Origin: Gelidibacter pelagius
GTDB lineage: Bacteria; Bacteroidota; Bacteroidia; Flavobacteriales; Flavobacteriaceae
Reading direction: 5' to 3'
Assembly (NCBI RefSeq): GCF_017581925.1
Contig: NZ_JAGEVG010000008.1
Span: forward strand, 62,001 to 126,000
Length of the DNA: 64,000 bases
The notes below the pieces were generated by a model. The model saw nothing but the letters and a program-made list of their open reading frames with translations. It was not told where the DNA came from and ran no database searches. Below are positions 8,437 through 16,826 of this stretch, one piece after another (positions within the stretch are counted from its first letter, which is position 1; each line of letters starts with the position of its first letter). The translations under genes were made by a program, and so were the position numbers.

Positions 8437-11400
8437 CTATTTCTTATAATAAACGGCATATTTTCGGTAAGCAAAAAAGGCCAAAAGAGCTACAACACCT
8501 ACGGTAATTGCAATAAACTTCAAGCTGACAATTTGATCACCACTGGCATAGGCGTGAAGTCCTGAAAGGTAGAAGTTCACTCCAAAATAAGTCATCATAA
8601 TACTTGCAAAAGCAATAATCGAAGCCAAGTTAAATCCAAAACGTCCGCGAAGTCCTGGAACCAATCTCATGTGGATGACAAAAGCATACACCATAATACT
8701 GATCAAAGCCCACGTTTCTTTAGGATCCCAGCCCCAATAACGGCCCCAACTTTCATTGGCCCACATCCCACCTAAAAAGTTTCCGATGGTCAACAGCACC
8801 AAACCTGTGGTCAGCGCCAATTCGTTGATGATAGTGAGTTCCTTAATGTTGAGCAACATTTTTTGTTTATTCTTTTCGTTGGTAAAGATCATCAAGATCA
8901 AAGAGACTGCTCCCAAGATCATCCCAAGAGTAAAAGGTCCATAACTCATCACAATTACCGCAACGTGAATCATCAGCCAGTAACTGTCCAATACAGGCTC
9001 CAAGGTTGAAATGGCAGGATCCATCCAGTTCCAATGTGCAACCATCAATATAATGGCCGTCACAAAGGCCGTTGCCGCAATGGTCAAATCACTTTTTCGT
9101 CCGAAAGCCAATCCGAAGAACATGGTTGCCCAAGCCACGTAAATCATCGATTCGTAGGCATCACTCCATGGCGCATGCCCCGAAAGGTACCAGCGCACAC
9201 CCAATCCTGCGGTGTGAAGTATAAATAATCCTAAAAGTAAAAAACCGAAGACCTTAATACTAACATTGACGAACTTATTCTTGCCGTTAAAAATCTGTAC
9301 AATTAAAAGAACGAACATGAGCGTTCCCACGTACATGTACCAACTAAACAGATTTTTAAAAATATCATATTTATTATAGGCGATTTCTGTTTTTATCTTT
9401 TCATCAGACAACATGACTTCACTACCATATTTCTCCTGTGTTTTTTTAATCCCATTCAACACCGCATCAGATTTAGAAAAGTCACCATCTTGCTTTGCCT
9501 GGTTAAGCGTCAATAAATAGGCACTAAAACCGTTATTTATGAAATTTGCTAACAGTGAATCGCTCATTTTTTCGCGATACCCGCCATCTCTAAATTCCTT
9601 TGAAGATATCCATTTGTTATTGTCGTCCTCTGGAACAGGAAAGATTTTCATGGCACGACCTTCCAACGCATTGTGCATCAAATTAACGCGTTGATCCGCT
9701 TCTTTGAATTCCTTTTGAGACCCATTAGGTATTGCCGCTCGGTAGGCGCTTTCGAGATAGGGTTGTAATTTGTAGGTACCGTCTTCTGTAAAGAAATCGA
9801 TAAACGCCACATATTTTTGATCCATTGGAGTTCCAATAATTTTTCTGATGGTATCTGCTTTTTTTGCAGCCAAATAAATGACTGGTACATTATACCACAA
9901 TAATGGACTTTCCTGAATGGACAACATCACCTGATTGGCATCAAACCCTTCATAAGTATCCTGTTTGCTAAGTTTACGCAGCACTTCAGATGCATAAGTG
10001 TCCATCGGCATCATACGTCCGCTATAATCCTGAACAACCATGTGTCCAAACTTATCTGCTTCTTCTTTTGGAGTGATATTGGCCCTAAGCACAGAATCTA
10101 TCTGAGCTTTTGTTGGTCTGTCATTATGGCTGTGCCCATCATCTGGAGAATGTGATTGTGAGAAACCTAAGGTAGAACAGCCTATAAGTAAAATGGTAGC
10201 TAGTTTTCGTTTTTGTTTTTTAACCTTTTCGAGCATACGGTTCAAATCTGCAAATCGTGTGTTTTTATCAAACCAAATCGCCATAAGTCCGATATACAAT
10301 AGGATATATCCTATATAAGTCACCCATGTACCCCAAAAATCGTGATTCACAGAAAGAATTGTTCCTTTTTCATCAGAATCAAAACTTGCTTGGAAGAAGC
10401 GATAGCCTCTGTGATCCAGAATATTATTCATATAGATATGATAATCATAATCACCTTGTTCTTCATCCAAAACCGTTACCTTACTCTCATAAGACGAATA
10501 ACTTTTTTCAGTACCCGGATATTTCTTAGCAATAAATTCGTTGAGTTTCACCTCAAAAGGCAGCTCCATCAATTTGGACCCGTATTTTAACGCAATTTCC
10601 AAATTCCCGAATTTCAGTTGTTCGAAAGGGTTGTTTTTAAACGGACCGCCCAATAAGTTCACACGTTGCGTTTCACCGTCAACCGTCACCTTCAACACGA
10701 CGCCATCTTCATCTCCCGCTAACATTTCTGACTTTTTAACCACATCAAAAACACCTTTTTCAACTGGTTTTGGAAATACCATTGACATATTTCCAATAAG
10801 ATATCGCGACCGTAAAACCAAGGGCTGCATACTGTCTTTTACCACGGTTCCCGTTTCCATGGTTGCCATGGTCATATAAGTCCCTTCATAAGGGGACTCA
10901 ATGGTCAGGCCATCAGGTGTGGAGGTTATATTGATGGCACCGGGTGTTGGTTTGTCTAAAGCCACCAAAACGTTATGGAGATTGGAAACCTCTCCAACTT
11001 TCAAGAAATGATTGTGAGGCTGCCCATCTCCAGCTTCTACTAATTTAAGATACGACTCACCCGATTCGTCCGGAATTATATCTACTTCCGCACTTTTGAT
11101 ATATTTCTCCAACTCAAAAGTGATCGGAATATCATCATAATCAGTTTCCACATGGAATTTATTGTTCAAACGGTATGAAAAATCAACCTCACGCTCAATG
11201 ATCTTCCGCTGCGCCACGCCGTTTACCATGTAATCACCGTCTATATAAGCCGTAACATAGGTTTTTTGTGATAAAAACTGTTTTTCAGATGCACCTTCCC
11301 GTATATGCATCATCCCTTCATAGCCGATATATCTCGTAATAAATGCCCCGAAAATGATTAAAACAAAAGATAAATGTAGCATCAAGGTGGCCCATTTTTC

Positions 11401-11631
11401 CTTTCTCAACAAGCGATAACGAAACATATTACCAAAAAAATTGATCATAAAAAACCCCATGATGGCTTCAAACCACCACGCATTGTAAATCAAATGTCGT
11501 GTGTAAGGTGTAGGCGAAGTTTCTTGATTGGCATCTAAAAATGTCCCAATTGCCATAGCTAAGGCAAATACAACAAATAAAATGGCAGTTAAACGGGTGG
11601 AGAAAAGAATATTAGCGAGTCTTTTTTGCAT
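8437..11631 (-). CDS. ccsA: Cytochrome c biogenesis protein, ResB-CcsA fusion (system II haem lyase)
   Basis: Single polypeptide of about 1064 residues joining ResB (CcsB) and CcsA, which export haem and ligate it to apocytochrome c at the outer face of the inner membrane. I use the ATG at 11631 rather than the one at 11673, because a TAaaTTTG promoter box covers 11671-11678 and MQKRLANILF is the natural membrane start. ResB helices and a large periplasmic domain fill the first ~480 residues. A second signal-like helix (KLATILLIGCSTLGFSQS) opens a central periplasmic part. The C-terminal CcsA part has the haem-binding WWD motif WGRYWGWDPKETW. ResB and CcsA are separate proteins in many bacteria; fused forms are known in Bacteroidota and epsilonproteobacteria. 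Confidence 0.93.
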   Translation of the reverse strand: MQKRLANILFSTRLTAILFVVFALAMAIGTFLDANQETSPTPYTRHLIYNAWWFEAIMGFFMINFFGNMFRYRLLRKEKWATLMLHLSFVLIIFGAFITRYIGYEGMMHIREGASEKQFLSQKTYVTAYIDGDYMVNGVAQRKIIEREVDFSYRLNNKFHVETDYDDIPITFELEKYIKSAEVDIIPDESGESYLKLVEAGDGQPHNHFLKVGEVSNLHNVLVALDKPTPGAINITSTPDGLTIESPYEGTYMTMATMETGTVVKDSMQPLVLRSRYLIGNMSMVFPKPVEKGVFDVVKKSEMLAGDEDGVVLKVTVDGETQRVNLLGGPFKNNPFEQLKFGNLEIALKYGSKLMELPFEVKLNEFIAKKYPGTEKSYSSYESKVTVLDEEQGDYDYHIYMNNILDHRGYRFFQASFDSDEKGTILSVNHDFWGTWVTYIGYILLYIGLMAIWFDKNTRFADLNRMLEKVKKQKRKLATILLIGCSTLGFSQSHSPDDGHSHNDRPTKAQIDSVLRANITPKEEADKFGHMVVQDYSGRMMPMDTYASEVLRKLSKQDTYEGFDANQVMLSIQESPLLWYNVPVIYLAAKKADTIRKIIGTPMDQKYVAFIDFFTEDGTYKLQPYLESAYRAAIPNGSQKEFKEADQRVNLMHNALEGRAMKIFPVPEDDNNKWISSKEFRDGGYREKMSDSLLANFINNGFSAYLLTLNQAKQDGDFSKSDAVLNGIKKTQEKYGSEVMLSDEKIKTEIAYNKYDIFKNLFSWYMYVGTLMFVLLIVQIFNGKNKFVNVSIKVFGFLLLGLFILHTAGLGVRWYLSGHAPWSDAYESMIYVAWATMFFGLAFGRKSDLTIAATAFVTAIILMVAHWNWMDPAISTLEPVLDSYWLMIHVAVIVMSYGPFTLGMILGAVSLILMIFTNEKNKQKMLLNIKELTIINELALTTGLVLLTIGNFLGGMWANESWGRYWGWDPKETWALISIMVYAFVIHMRLVPGLRGRFGFNLASIIAFASIMMTYFGVNFYLSGLHAYASGDQIVSLKFIAITVGVVALLAFFAYRKYAVYYKK

Positions 11632-11670
11632 GATAGAAAAACTAATTTTTGCGTGTTCATTTAAGCAGTG

Positions 11671-11678
11671 CAAATTTA
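11671..11678 (-). promoter_or_regulatory. Bacteroidota -7 box (TAaaTTTG) for the ResB/CcsA gene
   Basis: Leftward TAAATTTG fits the TAnnTTTG -7 element of the phylum's primary sigma factor. It lies 39 bases before the chosen ATG, leaving a short leader. A clear -33 TTG at the ideal 19-base spacing is not seen. It rules against the longer start at 11673, which would fall inside the box. Confidence 0.5.
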
Positions 11679-11939
11679 GCCTTTTTTGTTGATGTTTGAA
11701 GGCATAATGAATGTTAAATTTCAGATAATTAAGATGCGCTAAAGTTTCGAAGAAACGTTTTGGAAAAAGAAGGTGTAGCCTTGCAAATAATTACTCCAGA
11801 AGACAAGGACTTACATTAAAAATAGGCACAACACATTTAACACTTGCTGAAATAAAAGAATGCAGGTCACTCACAGAAAGGCATCAATTTTGAATCTTGA
11901 ACTCTAAACTTTGGAATTTGGAATTTAAACTCTGGACAC
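11679..11939. other. Intergenic spacer with short-word repeats
   Basis: No credible gene. A 24-codon open stretch ending at a TAA near 11818 (RNVLEKEGVALQIITPEDKD) reads like a protein tail but has no start region or partner, so it may be a remnant. The last ~50 bases (11890-11938) are low-complexity words such as gaactctaaac and ttggaatttggaattt, the same style as other spacers in this window. Confidence 0.5.
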
Positions 11940-12341
11940 CTATCCCTGCCTCGCCTGAAAAATATTCAAATACATGAAAGATCCCATTTTACGCGCACGA
12001 TTTTTGGCATTTTGCGCATATTCGCCTTCAAAAAGCTCATCAAGAGTTGCGAACCACAGATTCATCCAAAGGCCAAAATGCAGTTCTGTAATGGTGTTGT
12101 CATTTTCTTGATCAACCTCTATATGTACCTGTAAAGGGTTTCCATGATAACGATTTTCCAACTTTCTGGTCATAAACAAACTGGTTTCCCAAAATGTGGT
12201 CAAACGCTCAATATGAGCATCCCAATCGGTTATGACACGATTAAAAAAGGGTCCTAAAACTTCATCTTTTCTAACTTTTCTATAAAATTCTGACACGAGT
12301 AGAAATACATCGTCCCGAGTCTCAATATCTTTTTTTTCCAT
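11940..12341 (-). CDS. Group III truncated haemoglobin
   Basis: Protein of 133 residues with the two-over-two truncated globin fold. It opens MEKKDIETRDDVFLLVSEFY, and the segment FYRKVRKDEVLGPFF is typical of group III (P) globins. The proximal histidine is probably that in ELHFGLWMNLW, and W at the G helix is conserved. Such globins are linked to oxygen, nitric oxide or peroxide chemistry. It follows the small membrane protein gene by 6 bases and is therefore probably co-transcribed with it, opposite a Crp/Fnr regulator, which fits control by oxygen or NO. Confidence 0.88.
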   Translation of the reverse strand: MEKKDIETRDDVFLLVSEFYRKVRKDEVLGPFFNRVITDWDAHIERLTTFWETSLFMTRKLENRYHGNPLQVHIEVDQENDNTITELHFGLWMNLWFATLDELFEGEYAQNAKNRARKMGSFMYLNIFQARQG

Positions 12342-12347
12342 TATAAG

Positions 12348-12638
12348 CTATGCCAAGCGTATCAGATTAATGATGAGGAACGTAGAATGCACTAAAATTG
12401 TTGCGATCAACAAATTATAGATGATTTTTGGCTTCATCTGCGCATACAAAGATCCATTATAAGCCATTGCAAAGCTAACAACTAATATCAAATCTAAAAA
12501 ACGAAAGGTATGGGTACTGTTCATAATGATAAACATCGCTGCAATAGAACCTAAGCAACTTTGAAAAATGATGGTCAACGGAACATATAAGGTCAAATGC
12601 TCTTTAAAATCTTCGAGTCCTTTGTCATAAAGTGTCAT
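12348..12638 (-). CDS. Small membrane protein upstream of truncated haemoglobin
   Basis: Protein of 96 residues, starting at the ATG at 12638 (MTLYDKGLEDFKEHL). An in-frame ATG at 12689 would place the start at the edge of the regulatory palindrome and is less likely. Three hydrophobic helices are visible (LTIIFQSCLGSIAAMFIIM; FRFLDLILVVSFAMAY; IIYNLLIATILVHSTFLIIN). I do not recognise a named family. Its position ahead of the globin gene, in the same operon, suggests a role in the same respiratory or nitrosative-stress response. That link is inference from context only. Confidence 0.7.
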   Translation of the reverse strand: MTLYDKGLEDFKEHLTLYVPLTIIFQSCLGSIAAMFIIMNSTHTFRFLDLILVVSFAMAYNGSLYAQMKPKIIYNLLIATILVHSTFLIINLIRLA

Positions 12639-12689
12639 ATTGTTTATTTTTAGTGTTCTCACAAAGTTCCTAAACGTTTCTTCGTACAT

Positions 12690-12707
12690 TTATGATTCAA
12701 ATCATAA
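12690..12707. promoter_or_regulatory. Inverted-repeat operator between globin operon and Crp/Fnr gene
   Basis: TTATGATT-CA-AATCATAA is an 8+2+8 perfect inverted repeat. It has the size and symmetry of a Crp/Fnr-family site (TTGATnnnnATCAA-like). It ends 4 bases before the regulator's ATG (12712) and lies 51 bases upstream of the leftward membrane protein/globin start at 12638. That geometry suits repression of the regulator itself and control of the globin operon. Confidence 0.55.
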
Positions 12708-12711
12708 GATT

Positions 12712-13299
12712 ATGATTCCTGAAGATATTATTTACGCTTTTGGAGGCAGTTTAAAAAACTATTCCAAAGATCGAACCATTTTCAATGAAGGTGAACGGGC
12801 CGATTTCTATTTTCAGATTAAAACAGGACATGTCAAAATGTTCAACATGACCGAAGAAGGAAAGGAATTTGTCCAAGGCTATTTTGAGAACGACAACTCC
12901 TTTGGAGAACCACCTCTGTTTGGAGCTTTCAAATATCCGGCAACAGCACTAACCCTTGAGATATCTGAAATTTATGTGCTTCCGAAGGCTTCGTTTCTTA
13001 AACTATTGAAAACACATCCGGACATTCATTTAAAATTCACAAAATTAATTTGTAAACGTATGGTCTACAAGGCGAAAATAGCAAGAGAGGTATCTATTTA
13101 TCCGCCAGAACATCGTATTTTAACCTTGTTGCACCATCTTAAAGGAAGTACAGAAAGGGATCGAACTTTTGAAGTGCCTTTAACACGACAACAAATTTCA
13201 GAATTAACCGGATTACGAGTGGAAACGGTTATCCGAGCCATTAAAAAACTCGAAAAATCAAAAGCTTTATCAATTATTGACCGAAAGGTATTTATATAA
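12712..13299 (+). CDS. Crp/Fnr-family transcriptional regulator
   Basis: Protein of 195 residues. The ATG at 12712 (MIPEDIIYAFGG) is chosen over the upstream TTG/ATG because the longer version would run through the operator. Residues about 10-115 form a cyclic-nucleotide-binding-like beta-roll (TIFNEGERADFYFQIKTGHV). The C-terminal winged helix has the recognition helix LTRQQISELTGLRVETVIRA. No Fnr-type iron-sulfur cysteine cluster is visible, so it is likely to sense haem, NO or another ligand, or the state of the beta-roll. It is divergent from the truncated globin operon, the classic arrangement of a nitrosative/oxygen stress regulator and its target. Confidence 0.9.
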   Translation: MIPEDIIYAFGGSLKNYSKDRTIFNEGERADFYFQIKTGHVKMFNMTEEGKEFVQGYFENDNSFGEPPLFGAFKYPATALTLEISEIYVLPKASFLKLLKTHPDIHLKFTKLICKRMVYKAKIAREVSIYPPEHRILTLLHHLKGSTERDRTFEVPLTRQQISELTGLRVETVIRAIKKLEKSKALSIIDRKVFI

Positions 13300-13413
13300 A
13301 TAATGCCCAAAAATTTCAATGCATTAGAACCAATCGCAAAGCTAATACAGGGAGATATCCAAAAATTCCTGTTTCTTAATTCTTAATTCCTATTTCTTCA
13401 TTAATTTAGCAGC

Positions 13414-14205
13414 ATGATTTCAGTGGTTATTCTTGGGGCAGGCAATGTCGCAACACATTTATTCAACGCTTTTGACAACGCAGATGCTATTTTTGTAAAC
13501 CAATGGTTTAACAGAAGTATCAGCAGATTACGATCTTACAAAAATAAAGTTGAGATTATTGACGATGTATCGCAATTAAAAGATGCAGACGTTTATATCA
13601 TTGCTGTCAGTGATGATGCAATTGCCAATCTATCAAAGCAATTACTCTTTGAAAACAGATTGGTGGTCCACACTTCTGGCACGGTCAACATTCACGATCT
13701 TGACAAGAAAAACCGACGTGGGGTATTTTATCCCTTACAAACATTTAGTAAAAGTGCTGCGTTAAATTTTGCGGATGTGCCCATTTGTATTGAGGCCATC
13801 GACAAAGCTGATCTTAAAACTTTAAAGGCACTGGCAAAAGCGATTGGCAGCAAAAGCCATAAGGTCAATACCGAGCAACGTAAAGCCTTGCATCTAGCAG
13901 CTGTGTTTGTCAATAATTTCACGAATCAACTGTATCGTGTGGCTCATGAAATCACTGAAGGAGAAGGCGTGGAATTTGATATTTTAAAACCGCTGATTTT
14001 AGAAACCGCAAAGAAAGTCCAAAACCTTTCCCCTTATATGGCGCAAACTGGCCCAGCAAAACGCAACGATAAAAAAACCATAAAAAAACATATAGAATTG
14101 TTGAAAAAGGAGCAGCATAAAGCTATTTATGAACTGCTGACAGCAAATATCCAGCAAACACATGGTGTTTCGACAGGTGCAACGGCCCAGTCGAAAAAAA
14201 AATAA
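13414..14205 (+). CDS. Rossmann-like and DUF2520 domain protein
   Basis: Protein of 263 residues. The N-terminal dinucleotide-binding fold has the glycine motif VVILGAGNVATHLFNAF at residues 4-20. The C-terminal helical DUF2520 domain includes HLAAVFVNNFTNQLYRVAHE. Members resemble NADP-dependent oxidoreductases of the 6-phosphogluconate dehydrogenase type; no substrate is established for this subfamily. It is followed 5 bases later by kdsC and then the UbiA and maf genes, a neighbourhood I believe is recurrent in Flavobacteriaceae. Confidence 0.88.
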   Translation: MISVVILGAGNVATHLFNAFDNADAIFVNQWFNRSISRLRSYKNKVEIIDDVSQLKDADVYIIAVSDDAIANLSKQLLFENRLVVHTSGTVNIHDLDKKNRRGVFYPLQTFSKSAALNFADVPICIEAIDKADLKTLKALAKAIGSKSHKVNTEQRKALHLAAVFVNNFTNQLYRVAHEITEGEGVEFDILKPLILETAKKVQNLSPYMAQTGPAKRNDKKTIKKHIELLKKEQHKAIYELLTANIQQTHGVSTGATAQSKKK

Positions 14206-14210
14206 TGTAA

Positions 14211-14741
14211 ATGGAAGAAAAAAGTTATAAAGAATACCTAGAACACATCACCACGTTTGTTCTTGATGTAGACGGTGTCCTGACCGATGGCACAATTTTA
14301 TTGACTACCAATGGCGACATGCTACGAACCATGCATACCAAAGATGGATTTGCCATGAAAACCGCTATAGATGCTGGTTATCACCTGTGCATCATTTCTG
14401 GAGGTAGTAATGAAGGGGTCCGTCAGCGCTTAAACGCACTTGGAGTTACCGATATCTATTTGGGTGCCCACAATAAAATTGACCAATTGAACGAGTATAT
14501 GGACAAAAATAATATCAAACATGAACAGGTGCTATACATGGGTGATGACATTCCTGATTATCCGGTGATGAAACTCGTTGGAATGCCCACCTGTCCTCAA
14601 GATGCAGTCCCAGAAATCAAGGCCATCTCCAAATATATCTCCCATAAAAATGGCGGCCGAGGTTGCGTGAGAGATGTGATTGAGCAGGTATTAAAAGTCC
14701 AGGGAAAATGGAATGGGAATTTTGATGCGAAGTATGACTGA
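14211..14741 (+). CDS. kdsC: KdsC-type 3-deoxy-D-manno-octulosonate 8-phosphate phosphatase (HAD C0)
   Basis: Small HAD phosphatase of 176 residues without a cap domain, as in tetrameric KdsC. Motif I LDVDGVLTDG (about residues 18-27) carries the nucleophile aspartate. Then come IISGGSNEGV (motif II), a lysine in NKIDQL, and motif IV GDDIPDYPVMKLVG. KdsC removes phosphate from KDO 8-phosphate in lipopolysaccharide core synthesis. A few family members act on other sugar acids, so the substrate is by homology. It is tightly coupled (5-base gap) to the DUF2520 gene. Confidence 0.88.
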   Translation: MEEKSYKEYLEHITTFVLDVDGVLTDGTILLTTNGDMLRTMHTKDGFAMKTAIDAGYHLCIISGGSNEGVRQRLNALGVTDIYLGAHNKIDQLNEYMDKNNIKHEQVLYMGDDIPDYPVMKLVGMPTCPQDAVPEIKAISKYISHKNGGRGCVRDVIEQVLKVQGKWNGNFDAKYD

Positions 14742-15039
14742 GGGAGCTTGAAGCATGAAGCTTGAAGCACGGAGCTTGAAGTTGGAAGACCGAGGACGGG
14801 TGACTGATGAACGGATGATACCAGGCATGAGGGATTAGTATGACTAATAAAATCTCGAATCATTACGACTAAGTAATTTACGCGAATCTAAGGGAAACTC
14901 CCTGGGGATTGGAGATTATCGATTTTTGATTGAAGACTATAATTTAGAATCCGCTTTTAACTTAATACACTGATTATTTGATAATCAAATCCGTCAAGTC
15001 TGCGAATATCTGCAGGAAAAAACTTAAAAAATGAGGTGA
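14742..15039. repeat. Low-complexity intergenic spacer with gcttgaag-type words
   Basis: Bases 14750-14830 are built of short recurring words (gcttgaagcatgaagcttgaagc; gatgaacggatgat) with no coding potential. The rest up to the UbiA gene contains no recognised signal. Style matches the spacers at 42.2-42.7 kb (read on the other strand) and 36.2-36.4 kb. Confidence 0.6.
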
Positions 15040-16032
15040 ATGAATTTGGATTTCGAACTCATAACTCTGAACATAACTCATAACTTTAAACCTAACACCA
15101 CCAACCAATTGAACATTCTAAATTTAATCCGCTGGAAAAATTTATTGATGATTGCTTTTGTGCAATTGCTCATTAAATATGCCCTATTTCAACCATTCTT
15201 AGAAACCACAGAACTGACTATTACACTCAATGGTTTTGGATTTGGACTTTTAGTGCTATCCACACTTTGTATTGCCGCAGCAGGAAATATCATCAATGAT
15301 ATTTACGATGTTGAAACGGATTTGGTCAACAGACCAACAAAAGTGATTATCGGTAAAAAGATTTCTGAGAAAACGGCCTATACCCTATTCATTGCACTCA
15401 ATGTGATTGGCGTTCTGATCGGATTTTACCTATCACATTTGGTAGGAAGAAGTGGTTTTTTTGCCATTTTCGTCATCATCTCCGCACTGCTTTATGTCTA
15501 TGCATCCTATCTCAAACAGATGCTTTTATTAGGAAACATTCTGATCTCGGCGTTGGTAGGATTGAGTATTCTTATCGTTGGTGTCTTCGAGTTGATGCCA
15601 GTTATTACTGATCAAAATCAAGCCACACAATTGACTTTTTTTAAGATTCTTTTTGACTATGCCCTATTTGCTTTCCTGATTAACCTTGTGCGCGAAATTA
15701 TCAAGGACCTTGAGGATGTCGATGGCGATTATAAATCTGGCATGAACACCCTGCCAATAGTTATCGGTCGTGATAGAGCTTCAAAAATAGCGTTTTTTGC
15801 TTCCCTATTACCGCTATTGGGCTCCATATATTATGTTGCCTCTTATCTTTTAAAATATGAATTGTTTATCGGCTATTTTTTGGTGATGATTATCGTACCA
15901 TTAATTTATATTGCCATAAAATCTTTCAATGCAAAAACGAAAAAACACTACCATCATATTAGTAATATGCTTAAATTGGTCATGTTATTTGGGATGTTGT
16001 CCTTACTACTTTATCCGATTGTTCTGAAGTAG
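15040..16032 (+). CDS. UbiA-family prenyltransferase (geranylgeranylglycerol-phosphate geranylgeranyltransferase-like)
   Basis: Integral membrane enzyme of up to 330 residues with about nine helices. The first aspartate-rich motif is NDIYDVETDLVNRP at about residue 88, the second is KDLEDVDGDYKSGMNTLP at about 225; together they bind prenyl diphosphate through magnesium. Family members join a prenyl chain to an aromatic or glycerol phosphate head group. Flavobacterial copies in this setting are usually annotated as geranylgeranylglycerol-phosphate transferases, though bacterial roles are not well tested. The first ~30 residues are hydrophilic and poorly conserved, so the true start may be a later codon close to NLIRWKNLLMIAF. 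Confidence 0.85.
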   Translation: MNLDFELITLNITHNFKPNTTNQLNILNLIRWKNLLMIAFVQLLIKYALFQPFLETTELTITLNGFGFGLLVLSTLCIAAAGNIINDIYDVETDLVNRPTKVIIGKKISEKTAYTLFIALNVIGVLIGFYLSHLVGRSGFFAIFVIISALLYVYASYLKQMLLLGNILISALVGLSILIVGVFELMPVITDQNQATQLTFFKILFDYALFAFLINLVREIIKDLEDVDGDYKSGMNTLPIVIGRDRASKIAFFASLLPLLGSIYYVASYLLKYELFIGYFLVMIIVPLIYIAIKSFNAKTKKHYHHISNMLKLVMLFGMLSLLLYPIVLK

Positions 16033-16203
16033 AAACTCTTAAGTGTTTTCTCGCAGAGGATTTTAAGATAGAAGCTGGAAGATAGAAGCACGAAGAATAG
16101 CTGATCAACCCCATTGGGGCATTGACAACCTGCCAACTGCCTGCCTGTCCGTAACTAATTGGAGGCGGGAAGACTGCCTACTGCTCATTGAAGACTAAAA
16201 AAA
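16033..16203. repeat. Short low-complexity spacer before maf
   Basis: Bases 16067-16198 consist of short recurring words (gatagaagctggaagatagaagc; tgccaactgcctgcctg; ggaggcgggaagactgcc). A ggaggcggga word recurs at 36192-36201. No gene or hairpin terminator is evident. Confidence 0.5.
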
Positions 16204-16797
16204 ATGCTCAACGAAAAACTAAAACAGTACAACATCATCTTAGCCTCGGCATCCCCAAGGCGACAACAGTTTTTCAAAGATCTGGGGTTACAATTTGAAA
16301 TTCGCTTAAAACCTGTCCATGAAGAATATCCACAGCGATTGAAACATTTTGAAATCAGTGATTATCTGGCACAACTTAAAGCTTTAACCTTTAAGAAAGA
16401 TCTAAAGCCTAATGATATCCTCATTACCAGTGACACCATTGTTTGGCTCAACAATAAAGCTTTGGGTAAACCAAAAGACGCTGCAGAAGCTTTTGAAATT
16501 TTAAAATCATTGAGCAATGCCACACATGAGGTCATTACCTCAGTTTGCTTTACCTCTCTCTCCTTCGAAAAAACGGTGAATGCGGTTACAAAAGTGACCT
16601 TCAAACGCTTCTCTGATGAAGAAATCAACTATTATATCAACACGTGCAAACCCTTCGACAAGGCGGGTGCCTATGGTATTCAAGAATGGATTGGTCAAAT
16701 TGGGGTGACCAAAATTGAAGGTTCCTATTTTAATGTGATGGGCTTGCCAACCCATCTTGTTTATGAAACGTTAAATGACATGGTTAAAAGCATTTAG
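16204..16797 (+). CDS. maf: Maf-family nucleoside triphosphate pyrophosphatase
   Basis: Protein of 197 residues that hydrolyses non-canonical or UTP/dTTP-type nucleotides to monophosphates (house-cleaning enzyme; cytoplasm). The start region IILASASPRRQQFFKDLGL is the family signature with the SPRR motif near residue 18. SDTIVWLNNKALGKPKDAAEA is the second conserved block. DKAGAYGIQEWIGQIGVTKI near residue 155 is the third. Probably read with the lipoprotein gene 29 bases downstream. Confidence 0.95.
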   Translation: MLNEKLKQYNIILASASPRRQQFFKDLGLQFEIRLKPVHEEYPQRLKHFEISDYLAQLKALTFKKDLKPNDILITSDTIVWLNNKALGKPKDAAEAFEILKSLSNATHEVITSVCFTSLSFEKTVNAVTKVTFKRFSDEEINYYINTCKPFDKAGAYGIQEWIGQIGVTKIEGSYFNVMGLPTHLVYETLNDMVKSI

Positions 16798-16826
16798 CAT
16801 TGTATTTTTAGTCAAAACGATTTTCA

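Noticed and set aside
11632-11673. Longer start of the ResB/CcsA protein (14 extra residues)
   Set aside because: A TAnnTTTG box overlaps the proposed start; the internal ATG at 11631 gives the expected membrane N-terminus.
11745-11818. Protein-like tail (RNVLEKEGVALQIITPEDKD) in the globin-CcsA spacer
   Set aside because: Only 24 codons with a stop directly upstream and no start; at most a remnant, not callable.
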